This document shows, piece by piece, positions 9,188 to 17,437 of a DNA stretch of 64,000 bases. The notes beneath the pieces are model-generated. The model was not told the origin of the DNA and did no database searches. It saw only the letters and a list, made by a program, of their open reading frames with translations. A program made the position numbers and the translations under genes. The DNA is from Henriciella marina DSM 19595 (lineage in GTDB: Bacteria > Pseudomonadota > Alphaproteobacteria > Caulobacterales > Hyphomonadaceae). The stretch's first letter is position 1, and every line of letters begins with the position of its first letter. The stretch spans positions 2,232,001 through 2,296,000 of the forward strand of contig NZ_AQXT01000002.1 of assembly GCF_000376805.1 (NCBI RefSeq). The letters run 5' to 3'.

Positions 9188-10225
9188 CTAGCTTGCCTTA
9201 AGCGAAGAAGACCGGAACGGGTTCCAGTTTCGGCTGCGGCGGCGCGGTGCGGCCTTTTCGAGCGGTCCGCGAGCGACAGCCTTGCGGATAAATGCAAGTT
9301 TTTCGCGTACAGGCGGCGCGATGACGAATGGATAGATATCAACCAGACCCATCGACCGGTTGAGATGGTTGAGGCCGATGCCAAGCTCCGCGCCAGCGCT
9401 GATCACGCTGCCGCTATCCTTGGTCGCATAAGGGTCCGGAACGGGTGACCCGGGTGTCCTGAGGCCAGCTGCATTGGCGCTATCAATCATGTCAGTCAAA
9501 TGGACAAGATGCGCAAAGGTCTCGGCCCAGTCCTCGTGAGGGTGGCTGGAGGCGTAGCCGGTGATGTGTTTCTCCTGCCAGCCTTGCGGGGGGCCATTCT
9601 GGTAATGGACTGACAGGGCAGCGCCATAGTCTGCGCGTTCATCTCCGAACAGGGTCCGGAACGCCGACGCGAACTGTTCATCCTCCAGCAGTCTGAAAAA
9701 GATGTAGTGGCCAAGCTCGTGGCGGAAATGGCCGGTCAACGTCCGATACCGCTCGCTGAGCTCCTCGCGGCGGGCAACCCGACGGGCGTGGTCAGCTTCA
9801 GTGACGTTGATCGTGATCAAACCATCATCATGGCCCATCGTCACATTCGACGGGCCCGTCGATGTTTCTTCAGAGAGCAAATGGAAGCGTGGCATCTTGC
9901 CGGTGTCACCGGCCTTGAGCCATCCCCATTGCCCAAGGTTTACGAGCACCCAGCGTTTCGCCGCTTCAGTGTCCGCCCAGAGCGAAATATTCTCGTTCAC
10001 CAGCGCGTCCGGAACGATCTCCGTCATCGCGCAGGCGCGGCAAAGCGAGCCAGCACCGGCAGCGGCTTTCCAATTGCAGTTAATCCGTTCGCGGTTTGAG
10101 CAAGGCGTATCGAGCTGCTCGAATTGTTCTGCTTCCGGGTCAAATGCGACCGCAGCTCCGCACCCGCATGCAAGGTTGCTGAAATAAAGCGTTCCTTTGC
10201 AGCACGGGCAGTTAAAGATTTTCAT
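9188..10225 (-). CDS. Putative zinc metallopeptidase with N-terminal zinc ribbon
   Basis: A 345-residue protein of the COG4307 type. The N-terminus has a zinc ribbon (CPCC at residues 6-9, CGC at 20-22) and further cysteines near 60 (LCRACAM). The catalytic part has FRHELGHYIFF, an HExxH-like zinc site (HELGH), and a downstream EDWAETFAHL that supplies the likely third ligand. The C-terminus is basic and arginine-rich. A start at 10225 is supported by AGGA nine bases upstream. It is the first gene of a two-gene unit with the disulfide flavoprotein. Members of this family are widespread and functionally uncharacterised; cytoplasmic location is likely since no signal peptide is seen. Confidence 0.82.
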   Translation of the reverse strand: MKIFNCPCCKGTLYFSNLACGCGAAVAFDPEAEQFEQLDTPCSNRERINCNWKAAAGAGSLCRACAMTEIVPDALVNENISLWADTEAAKRWVLVNLGQWGWLKAGDTGKMPRFHLLSEETSTGPSNVTMGHDDGLITINVTEADHARRVARREELSERYRTLTGHFRHELGHYIFFRLLEDEQFASAFRTLFGDERADYGAALSVHYQNGPPQGWQEKHITGYASSHPHEDWAETFAHLVHLTDMIDSANAAGLRTPGSPVPDPYATKDSGSVISAGAELGIGLNHLNRSMGLVDIYPFVIAPPVREKLAFIRKAVARGPLEKAAPRRRSRNWNPFRSSSLKAS

Positions 10226-10323
10226 GTAAGGTCATCCTGATTGGCAGAAATTGCCAGACAGTGTAACGCCCCCTGCCGGTCTGACGTTCCAAGTTCAGAC
10301 AGGGGGCCAGGTGGGTAAAGCAG

Positions 10324-11217
10324 TTGTTTTTCAGGGCGCTTGGTGCCGCTCTCCTGGGCGGGTTAGTCTTTCTACTCTTCGTTGTTCCCGCTGGCTGGGT
10401 CCAGGCCGGGCAGCTTCAGCTTGTCTGGCCCGGCGATGGCCAGAACCTGCTGGAAATTCAGCCTTTTTCCGATATTGCCGCGCAGCTCCATGCCGGCAAC
10501 GCATTCATAGCGCTAGCCGCCCTCGCCTATCTTTGGCTGGCGGTCATCCCGACACTGCGCGTCTTCATCACCGATCGCTCTCGCGGCACTGCATTTGTGC
10601 TGCTTCTCGGCGGCGTTACCCTGCTCTGCCTGATCGCTGTCCCGCCTTTCATCATGGAAATGGCCCTCGCTGGTGAGCCCGAAGGGCTGATCAGGATCGC
10701 GGCTGTGAGCTTCATTGCGGCGGGTTTGAGCTTCTACCTCATCGGCGAGAGCCCGTTCGTCTCCTTTGGTTACCTCACCTGGGCCCTCATCGCCCACCTC
10801 GCCTCCGTCGATCTTGGCAGGCGTATCCTGGCTGATCCGGGCCTTGCAGACACATGGCTATTGATTGCGGGCATGCACGCAGCTGGGGCGTCGGTGCTTC
10901 TGTCGGTGTTCGCTCTGCTCGAAACACGAGCTCACCTCTGGCACGCGCGCGGGTCCCGGATCGCCAGCGCACTGCTTGCCGTCATCCTCTGCTCATCGGC
11001 CGCAATCATGGTGCTCTACCAGTACAGGCTTGGTGTCTCAGCGGTGTCTCCAGACGCGCTCGATCTTACGGAAACGGCCCGAAACGACATGATGCGCGCG
11101 GGCATAGCGTCTTTCACTCTGCTCGCCGCTTTCGTCGTCGGGATCTTCCGTCACGCCCTTCTCATGAGGAAGGCTCGCCGAAAACCAGACCCAATCGATC
11201 AGCCGAGCACTTCATAG
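10324..11217 (+). CDS. Eight-helix membrane protein, reduced relative of heme-copper oxidase subunit I (copy A)
   Basis: A 297-residue integral membrane protein with about eight hydrophobic segments. The start is a TTG with AGGTGGG upstream; no ATG is available. Two features recall cytochrome oxidase subunit I: His56 at the start of helix 2 (QLHAGNAF) and His185 in helix 6 within DTWLLIAGMHAAG, which lines up with the DTYYVVAHFHYV motif of helix X. The retained histidine matches the second one of AHFHY, the low-spin heme ligand. No HPEVY or HH copper-ligand motif is present. The neighbour at 11301 has the same two histidines at identical spacing (129 residues). The last residues and stop codon are encoded by a 22-bp copy of the aguB 3' end. 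Relationship is inferred; function unknown. Confidence 0.65.
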   Translation: MFFRALGAALLGGLVFLLFVVPAGWVQAGQLQLVWPGDGQNLLEIQPFSDIAAQLHAGNAFIALAALAYLWLAVIPTLRVFITDRSRGTAFVLLLGGVTLLCLIAVPPFIMEMALAGEPEGLIRIAAVSFIAAGLSFYLIGESPFVSFGYLTWALIAHLASVDLGRRILADPGLADTWLLIAGMHAAGASVLLSVFALLETRAHLWHARGSRIASALLAVILCSSAAIMVLYQYRLGVSAVSPDALDLTETARNDMMRAGIASFTLLAAFVVGIFRHALLMRKARRKPDPIDQPSTS

Positions 11218-11219
11218 AG
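11198..11219. repeat. 22-bp direct repeat, copy 1
   Basis: Perfect copy of the bases at 12206-12227, on the same strand, 1008 bp away. It supplies the last codons and the TAG stop of the gene at 10324. The other copy is the 3' end of aguB, so this one looks like a duplicate created when the 11301 gene arrived. Confidence 0.9.
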
Positions 11220-11300
11220 TTTGAATTACCGCCACGCATGTCTGGACCAATGCTGGCATAGTCTGGGATCTATGTTGAGACGAGAAGGGAAGACCGAGCA

Positions 11301-12203
11301 ATGAGCCAGATGTCCACAAGAATGCCCGCCAGAATTCGACCCGCTTTTCTGCTGCGCATCCTTCTTGTGGCTGCAGTTCTATTGGCCGTCACGCTCCCGA
11401 TTGTGCTGATCCAGTACGAACTGCTCCGTCCTGGAATTGACCTTGGCGAGCCGCGTCGAGCAATGGACATGTATGAAAACGTTCGCGGATTACACGCCGA
11501 TTTCGCGCGCCTCATACTGTCTGGTGCTTTTGTATTGGCTGCGGTCTTTTCGATCGGACGTGCCATCCTGAAAGACCGGAAAATAGCCATCCCGGTCGCG
11601 GCGTGTTTTGTCGTATCAACCGTACTCGGCATATTTGGGCTGATGCACCTGGCGCGCGTTTCGGTAAGGCCAATACCAGTCGGCGTTATTCTGTCGATAC
11701 TCCTGCTCATTACGGCCATTAGCCTAATCGCCGCGGCGCGACACCGCAGGCTTGAGCTTTGCGTGCTCACCTTCCCTGCTTTGATGACCACTCTTTGGGG
11801 AAGTTTGATTTTCTTTGTAGAATCGCATGCCGGAGTCGACGGCGTTTTGCTGGACACTTGGTACGTCACAGCCAGGGCGCACGCATTTGGGCTTTCAATG
11901 ATTTTATCAGGCCTGGCCATTCTTGCGGCCGGAGCGGCGATTGCTGGCCGCGTTCATTCGATCACGGTGAACCTTGGGCTGACCGTCGCAATATGCGTGT
12001 CCGGGGTCTGGATGGTGACGCGGCAATTGGGGCTCGGGCTGAACGGTATGCCGCGTCGCTACATCGATTACGCTGACATTTTCTCAGACGGGCACTATTC
12101 AGCTGGATTAGCAGGCTTCATCCTTCTGTTGTTGGCAATTGGAAGCGCGGTTCGCTTTCTTTTCTTTGGCCGCAAACCGCCAACCGCCGAAGCCGCCTTC
12201 TGA
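11301..12203 (+). CDS. Eight-helix membrane protein, reduced relative of heme-copper oxidase subunit I (copy B)
   Basis: A 300-residue membrane protein with eight predicted helices. Helix 2 begins RGLHADF (His65), helix 6 carries DTWYVTARAHAFG (His194), and the loop between helices 7 and 8 reads LNGMPRRYIDYADIF. The last two closely match conserved stretches of oxidase subunit I: DTYYVVAHFHYV of helix X and GMPRRxxDYPD before helix XII. The high-spin heme ligand (first His of AHFH) is Arg192, and the copper-ligand helices VI-VII appear deleted. I infer a membrane cytochrome that may keep only a low-spin heme. Codon use is less GC-rich than its neighbours, with six ATA codons. It lies between 22-bp direct repeats. 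Start at the ATG of 11301. Confidence 0.7.
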   Translation: MSQMSTRMPARIRPAFLLRILLVAAVLLAVTLPIVLIQYELLRPGIDLGEPRRAMDMYENVRGLHADFARLILSGAFVLAAVFSIGRAILKDRKIAIPVAACFVVSTVLGIFGLMHLARVSVRPIPVGVILSILLLITAISLIAAARHRRLELCVLTFPALMTTLWGSLIFFVESHAGVDGVLLDTWYVTARAHAFGLSMILSGLAILAAGAAIAGRVHSITVNLGLTVAICVSGVWMVTRQLGLGLNGMPRRYIDYADIFSDGHYSAGLAGFILLLLAIGSAVRFLFFGRKPPTAEAAF

Positions 12204-12205
12204 GT

Positions 12206-12227
12206 ATCAGCCGAGCACTTCATAGAG
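12206..12227. repeat. 22-bp direct repeat, copy 2 (inside aguB 3' end)
   Basis: Identical to 11198-11219. On the minus strand it encodes the final residues LYEVLG and the stop of aguB, so this copy is the functional original. Confidence 0.9.
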
Positions 12228-13049
12228 GTCGGTGCGGCGGTCGCGGAAGAATCCCCAGGCGGCGCGGTGGCGGTCGAGGAAGTCGAGGTCGAATTCAGCC
12301 ATGATGACGCCCTCCTCATCGCGGCCAAGCTCATCGGCGATCTCACCGGCATGGTCGGCAATGAAGCTCGTCCCGTAAAAGGCCTGGCCCTCTTCATTGC
12401 CGGTGCGGTTGGCGGCGACGACCGGTATGACGTTGGAGACCGCATGCCCCTGCATGGCGCGGCGCCAGCGGGCGGCTGTGTCGAGGTCGGCATCATGTGG
12501 CTCTGACCCGATCGCTGTTGGATAGAAGAGCACATCGGCGCCCATGAGCGTCATCGCGCGGGCCGTTTCAGGGAACCACTGATCCCAGCAGATGCCGACG
12601 CCGATCCGGCCTTTCATCGTGTCCCAGACACGAAAACCGGTATTTCCGGGCCGGAAGTAGAACTTCTCCATATAGCCCGGCCCATCAGGTATATGGGACT
12701 TGCGATAGACGCCAAGCGGGGTGCCGTCGGCGTCGATGATGACGATGGAATTGTAGTATTCCGGGCCGTCTTTTTCGTAGATCGACACCGGGATAACGAC
12801 GCCCAGCTCCTTTGCGAGCTCTCCCAGCTGTTCGACGGCTGGGTGCTCTGCCCATGGATAGGCCGTGCGGAAGAACTTCTCGTCCTGCACCTTGCAGAAA
12901 TAGTGGTCGCAGAAGAGTTCCGACGGCAGGATGATCTCGGCGCCCTTGCCGGCAGCCTCGCGCACCAGCGTCTTCACCTTGTCGATATTGGCCTGCATGT
13001 CCTGGCTGAACGAAGCCTGGATCGCGGCGACCTTTACGGTTCTGCTCAT
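12207..13049 (-). CDS. aguB: N-carbamoylputrescine amidase
   Basis: A nitrilase-superfamily enzyme of 280 residues that converts N-carbamoylputrescine to putrescine, CO2 and ammonia. The catalytic triad is visible: Glu44 (ILPSELF), Lys117 (YRKSHIPDG) and Cys154 (GICWDQWFPE). The HIPDGPGY and CWDQWFPE stretches are specific to the AguB branch. Its ATG overlaps the stop of aguA by four bases (ATGA), so the two are translationally coupled and act in sequence in the agmatine route to putrescine. The 3' end holds one copy of the 22-bp repeat. Confidence 0.95.
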   Translation of the reverse strand: MSRTVKVAAIQASFSQDMQANIDKVKTLVREAAGKGAEIILPSELFCDHYFCKVQDEKFFRTAYPWAEHPAVEQLGELAKELGVVIPVSIYEKDGPEYYNSIVIIDADGTPLGVYRKSHIPDGPGYMEKFYFRPGNTGFRVWDTMKGRIGVGICWDQWFPETARAMTLMGADVLFYPTAIGSEPHDADLDTAARWRRAMQGHAVSNVIPVVAANRTGNEEGQAFYGTSFIADHAGEIADELGRDEEGVIMAEFDLDFLDRHRAAWGFFRDRRTDLYEVLG

Positions 13050-14053
13050 GTCGAGAGACCTCCATCGGTTTCAGGCACTTGCTGGGTCATGCAATGGAAG
13101 CTGCCCCCGCCTGAGAGGATATGGCGTGATGGCAGGGCGATGACTTCATGGCCCGGCATCAGGGCCTGAAGCTCTACCTTTGCCAGCTTTGAGTGTTCGT
13201 CTTCATAGACCGGCAGGATAACGCGCCCGTTCGAAATCAGGAAATTCATGTGGCTCGCGGGCATTGGCTCGCCGTCCTCATCCTCGATCCGTCCGGGCGA
13301 GGGGATCGTCGAAACCTGAAGCTCGGCGGCACGAAGCGTGTCTTCGATCTCTCGCAGGATATCGGCGTTCGGGTCATCATTTCCAGATGGCGTCTGGCAG
13401 ACGACATGGCCGGGCGCGATGAAACGGGCAATATTGTCGACATGGCCATCCGTATGGTCACCCAGAAGGCCATCGCCCAGCCAGACGATACGCTGTGCAT
13501 TGAAAGCGAGCTTCAGATTGTCTTCGGCCTTTTCCTGGCTCCAGTCCGGATTGCGGTTGGGATTCAGGACGCATTGACGCGTCGTGATCAGCGTGCCCTC
13601 GCCGTCCTGCTCGACGGCCCCGCCTTCCAGCACGAAAGGAAGCCGTTTCAGCGGATGACCTTCAAGGCGCGCAATCGCTGCGGCCGTCTCGGTATCGCCC
13701 TCCAGCTCGTACTTGCCGCCCCAGCCATTAAAGGTGAAGCCAAGGCCTTCAAGCCGGTTGAGGTACTTGACGAAAACGGGGCCTATGTCGCGCAGCCAGA
13801 TGTCGCCCATGGGCGCGTCGAACATCTCGGCCTTATCGCCGACAAGATCTGCAGCCTCAGCGCGCGATGCACTGTCACCAATGACGAGCTTGACGCGCAC
13901 CACCGGCGCGAGCGCTTCGATCAGCGCCGCAATCTCGCGCTGAGCGCCCTCGTAATCATCGGCCCACGCATCCTTCAGATGCGGCCATCCTGCCCAGATA
14001 GCAGACTGGGGCGCCCATTCGGCTGGGGTGAAAGCAATCGTCGTGTCGGTCAT
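13046..14053 (-). CDS. aguA: Agmatine deiminase
   Basis: Hydrolyses agmatine to N-carbamoylputrescine and ammonia. The protein is 335 residues. It has the guanidine-modifying enzyme fold signatures: MGDIWLRDIGPVF, GWGGKY, LEGGAVEQDGEGT, GDHTDGHVDN and the catalytic cysteine in GGGSFHCMTQQ (Cys321). It is the first gene of the aguA-aguB pair. No arginine decarboxylase gene is in the window, so agmatine must come from a gene elsewhere or from outside the cell. Confidence 0.95.
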   Translation of the reverse strand: MTDTTIAFTPAEWAPQSAIWAGWPHLKDAWADDYEGAQREIAALIEALAPVVRVKLVIGDSASRAEAADLVGDKAEMFDAPMGDIWLRDIGPVFVKYLNRLEGLGFTFNGWGGKYELEGDTETAAAIARLEGHPLKRLPFVLEGGAVEQDGEGTLITTRQCVLNPNRNPDWSQEKAEDNLKLAFNAQRIVWLGDGLLGDHTDGHVDNIARFIAPGHVVCQTPSGNDDPNADILREIEDTLRAAELQVSTIPSPGRIEDEDGEPMPASHMNFLISNGRVILPVYEDEHSKLAKVELQALMPGHEVIALPSRHILSGGGSFHCMTQQVPETDGGLST

Positions 14054-14080
14054 GCAGCGCGATTTGCCATAGCTTGACGC

Positions 14081-14112
14081 AAAGAAAAAGGGCGGCCCGC
14101 ATGGAGCCGCCC
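14081..14112 (-). terminator. Rho-independent terminator after TonB receptor gene
   Basis: Read on the minus strand, GGGCGGC and GCCGCCC (14106-14112 and 14090-14096) form a stem with a nine-base loop, followed by TTTTTCTTT. It ends the receptor transcript just before aguA. Confidence 0.85.
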
Positions 14113-14140
14113 TCTCTGAAGTATCGTCCTGTCGGAGCGC

Positions 14141-17100
14141 CTAGAATTCGTAGCGCAGACCGAGACGGATTTCGTAGCGCGATGCGTCGCCAATACGGGC
14201 TTCGCAACGTTCGGTCGGCTGACCGCCCACATCGACCGTGCACTGGGCAGGGAAGCCGCGCTGACGCAGGACGCCCCATTCGTCGTTGAGCAGGTTGGTG
14301 AAGTTGTCGATGACAACAAAACCGGAGGCGACGTGATCATTGAACAGGTTGAATTCCTGTTCGACTTTGATGTCGACCTTGCCCCACCACGAACCTTCTT
14401 GAGCGTTACGCTCCTGGCCGAAAGCAAGGAATGGATTGCCTTCAAGGAACGGAGTGAAGCCGGTGATGCTGTTCGGGTCAGCGTCGATGGTCAGGCTGTA
14501 TGGCGCGCCGGAGTTTGCCTGGCCGAACGCGGTAAACTTGGTGAGGTTGTCACCGAAGAATGCCCGCTCATAGTTCACGAGAGCCGTGAAGCGATGCTCG
14601 ATGTTGTAATCCGAGCGTGCGGCAGAAACATCCTGAGGGTCTGCAAACGCGCGGTTTACATAGTTCGAGAATGCTACCGACGAGGTCATCGGGTGTACGT
14701 CTTCGGCATCCGAGTATGCGTAACCGAATGACCAGTCGAGGCCGAAATCATAGTCTTTGGAGACCGCTGCCGAGACCAGCAGAGACTTCGGCGACGATTC
14801 CGAGTTCGTGAGGACAAATGCCGGCTCACGAACACTGGAGTAAGACGGATAGCCGCGGCCATCAGGCCCGACAACGACACCGGTTTGTTCCAAATCGCCG
14901 CGGATCCAGACCGCGCGCTCTTCACCCTGGGTGTAGAGCACGTCGCCGGAGAGTACATACTCGCCGCCGATAGCCGGAATATCGATGAATTTGGTGGCAC
15001 CGAAGGCCCACTTCCACTCATACGGAATTTCGAAGTCTGGATCGAGGTAGTTGATCTCGAAGTTGGAACCCTGACCGGCTGCAACAGCGTCGGCCATTGA
15101 TTGAGGAACACAGTAACCAGGACCGGTCGGAACGCCTGCCTCACACATGGTGTAAGGAATACCGAAGAGCGACGTTACACCGTTTTCGAGACCGAAGGCT
15201 CCACCGTCTGCGCCAAACTGAAGAACGTTGTTTGCGGAGAAAGTGTTCGACAGCCAGACGTTCGGGTTGCCGCCGGAATAGATGCCGACGCCGCCGCGAA
15301 GATCGAGCGTATCATCAATGTCCCAGGTGAAGCCAAGGCGTGGCTGAAGCAGGCCTTTGCCGTCGAGGTTCTGATCGTTCTTGAAGCCGTAATCGACCAG
15401 GAAGTCGAAATTCGTCTCAGGACGGTCATCGGTTGCGTACCAGTCGTAACGCAGGCCGCCGGTCAGTACGAGGCCGTTGCCGAAGTCGAACTCATCCTGG
15501 GCGTAGACAGTGTGGACTTCATAACCCCAGTCGGCGGCCGCGTCGTCCGGATTGCCGGAAGGTGCGTTGTTGTAGTTCACATTGTCAGCAAGACCGAGAC
15601 GGAAGTTCTCGATTGCCGGATCGAAGCCAGCGCCAACCGTGTTCGGGTTACGGTCGAAATCGATTTCGGTTTCCGTGTGCTGGACGAACAAGTTGAAGAC
15701 GTCGAGCGCTTCCTGCTCATAACCAAATGTGAGGTTGTGATTGCCGAGGGTGTAGAAACCCTTGAGGGCGACGTTGAGGGTCTCGTAGTTCAGGACGTTC
15801 GATTGACGCGAGTCGTCGCCGCCGAGGTAGACATGGACATCGTCGGTTTCGATCGTGATCTCGCCGAAGTCGGTACCACCGAGAGAGTTCTGGCGGTTAG
15901 CAAGTTCGGAATAGCCGACGCGAATTTCGGTCGAGAAGTTGTCCGTCCAATCGGAATAGATCGAGCCGACATAGGCTTCGAGTTCTGCGCCACGCTCGTA
16001 GAGGTGGTTGGAGAATTCGAGCTCGGAGAGGTCTCCGTCGGAGGCCGCAATGTTGAAGCCGTCATTCCAGTTGTACGTAAATGTCGCACGGTGGTTCTGG
16101 TTGATGTTCCAGTCCAGTTTGACGAGGATCTTCTCGTCTTCATTGTCGAAGCTGGTTGGGATCTCACCTGGATCATAGCCGTAGAGATTCTGCGAGATCG
16201 CACGGATCTCGTCGACTTCTGCCTGCGTGATGTTCACTTCGTTGACAGCACCGGACCCAAGCGGACCGCGGTCGAAGAGGTTCGCGCCTTCAAGCTTTTC
16301 GTACGCAGCAAAGAAGAACAGTTTGTCCTGGACGATTGGACCACCGACGCCGAAACCGTAGCGGTATTCGTCATAGTCGCCGCTGACAATGTCTTCGCCC
16401 TCGAGGCTGTCGCCGCGCAGGTCGTTGCTGGTGTAATCACCGAAGACGTAGCCGTGGAACTCGTTGGAGCCGGATTTGGTGACAGCGTTGATGTTACAGG
16501 CCGAGAAGCCGCCATACTGGACATCGAACGGCGCAAGCTCGATCGAGACCTGATCAATAGCGTCGTATGAGAACGGAATGCGCTCGGTTGGGTAACCGTT
16601 CGAGTTCAGGCCGAAATTGTCGTTCAGCTTGACGCCATCGACTGTCAGCGAGTTGAAGCGGGAGTTCTTGCCGCCACACTGAACGCCGTTGATGTCGCCG
16701 CGGGATTCATCGACATACACGCGCGGGTCGAGGCGCAGGACGTCGGTGATGTTGCGGTTGATCGATGGTGCATTCTGGAGCGTTTCAAGTCCGAAAGTCG
16801 CTGATGGGCCGATCGCGACCTGAGCGAGGTTCGAGGCGGACGCGGTAACAACGACGGTGTCCATCGTGCGGTTGCCATCGTCGAGCGTGAAGTTCACCTC
16901 AGCCTGATCACCCAGAGACAGAGCGATATTCTCAACTGCGCGGCCCTGAAAGTCAGTGGCGAGAATTTCGACCGTGTAGGACTGGCCGACCGGAAGGTTG
17001 CGCAGAACATAGGAACCCGTGCTCGTCGTGCTCGTGGTGCGCGTCAGGCCGGTTTCAGGATCGCGGACGATGACATCTGCGCCGACGACCGGTGAGCCGG

Positions 17101-17221
17101 ACGAGTCAGTAACCTGACCGCGGACACCAGATGTGGTGACCTGCGCTTCAGCTGGGGCGACGATCGCCGCGGTGAACAGTGTAGCCGCCGCCACACCAGA
17201 CAATAGTTTCCAGTTGGACAT
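14141..17221 (-). CDS. TonB-dependent receptor with carboxypeptidase-like N-terminal domain (Oar-like)
   Basis: An outer-membrane beta-barrel protein of 1026 residues. It begins with a signal peptide (cleavage after AEAQ near residue 27), then a carboxypeptidase regulatory-like Ig domain at about 30-110 (GVRGQVTDSSGSPVVGADV), a plug domain, and a long barrel ending in the typical aromatic residue (LRYEF). This layout is that of Oar-type receptors. GAGGGG lies about six bases before the ATG. No partner surface lipoprotein or catabolic cluster is adjacent, so the ligand is unknown; proteinaceous or glycan substrates are usual for the group. A strong terminator follows and a 216-base leader region precedes it. 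Confidence 0.88.
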   Translation of the reverse strand: MSNWKLLSGVAAATLFTAAIVAPAEAQVTTSGVRGQVTDSSGSPVVGADVIVRDPETGLTRTTSTTSTGSYVLRNLPVGQSYTVEILATDFQGRAVENIALSLGDQAEVNFTLDDGNRTMDTVVVTASASNLAQVAIGPSATFGLETLQNAPSINRNITDVLRLDPRVYVDESRGDINGVQCGGKNSRFNSLTVDGVKLNDNFGLNSNGYPTERIPFSYDAIDQVSIELAPFDVQYGGFSACNINAVTKSGSNEFHGYVFGDYTSNDLRGDSLEGEDIVSGDYDEYRYGFGVGGPIVQDKLFFFAAYEKLEGANLFDRGPLGSGAVNEVNITQAEVDEIRAISQNLYGYDPGEIPTSFDNEDEKILVKLDWNINQNHRATFTYNWNDGFNIAASDGDLSELEFSNHLYERGAELEAYVGSIYSDWTDNFSTEIRVGYSELANRQNSLGGTDFGEITIETDDVHVYLGGDDSRQSNVLNYETLNVALKGFYTLGNHNLTFGYEQEALDVFNLFVQHTETEIDFDRNPNTVGAGFDPAIENFRLGLADNVNYNNAPSGNPDDAAADWGYEVHTVYAQDEFDFGNGLVLTGGLRYDWYATDDRPETNFDFLVDYGFKNDQNLDGKGLLQPRLGFTWDIDDTLDLRGGVGIYSGGNPNVWLSNTFSANNVLQFGADGGAFGLENGVTSLFGIPYTMCEAGVPTGPGYCVPQSMADAVAAGQGSNFEINYLDPDFEIPYEWKWAFGATKFIDIPAIGGEYVLSGDVLYTQGEERAVWIRGDLEQTGVVVGPDGRGYPSYSSVREPAFVLTNSESSPKSLLVSAAVSKDYDFGLDWSFGYAYSDAEDVHPMTSSVAFSNYVNRAFADPQDVSAARSDYNIEHRFTALVNYERAFFGDNLTKFTAFGQANSGAPYSLTIDADPNSITGFTPFLEGNPFLAFGQERNAQEGSWWGKVDIKVEQEFNLFNDHVASGFVVIDNFTNLLNDEWGVLRQRGFPAQCTVDVGGQPTERCEARIGDASRYEIRLGLRYEF

Positions 17222-17341
17222 GAAGAACCCCTCTTCGGTTGCACAGCCCTGGCCACCTGAGAAGCAAGCGGATCAAAGCTCAATGATCGCGCCTCTATGC
17301 CCCGTCTGTAACGGTTTCGTGACATGTACATTACTCTCCAG

Positions 17342-17353
17342 TGCACCGCAGCA
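17342..17353. promoter_or_regulatory. Weak PhaR-like motif between TonB receptor and GT39 genes
   Basis: The bases TGCACCGCAGCA differ by one position from the core found before the phasin-like gene (6992) and ppa (46288). It lies in the 216-base divergent intergenic region and could serve either gene. Listed with low confidence because a single short match could be chance. Confidence 0.25.
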
Positions 17354-17437
17354 TTCGGTCAAAAAGGCGTGCAAAAAAGCCACACATCAGCGCCAGTGCT
17401 GGTGTTCTGTGCGACAGCGGGTTAGCAGCAGCGTGAG

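Noticed and set aside
11301-12203. A functional terminal oxidase
   Set aside because: It is too short, and copper and high-spin heme ligands are absent, so oxygen reduction by the usual mechanism is not possible.
11198-12227. Reading the 22-bp repeats as attachment sites of a mobile element
   Set aside because: No integrase, transposase or terminal inverted repeats are present between or beside them.
15101-16570. A 489-codon open frame on the plus strand opposite the TonB receptor gene
   Set aside because: It is a mirror of the receptor gene in a GC-rich frame, has no ribosome site or recognisable domain, and the receptor is a well-supported gene.
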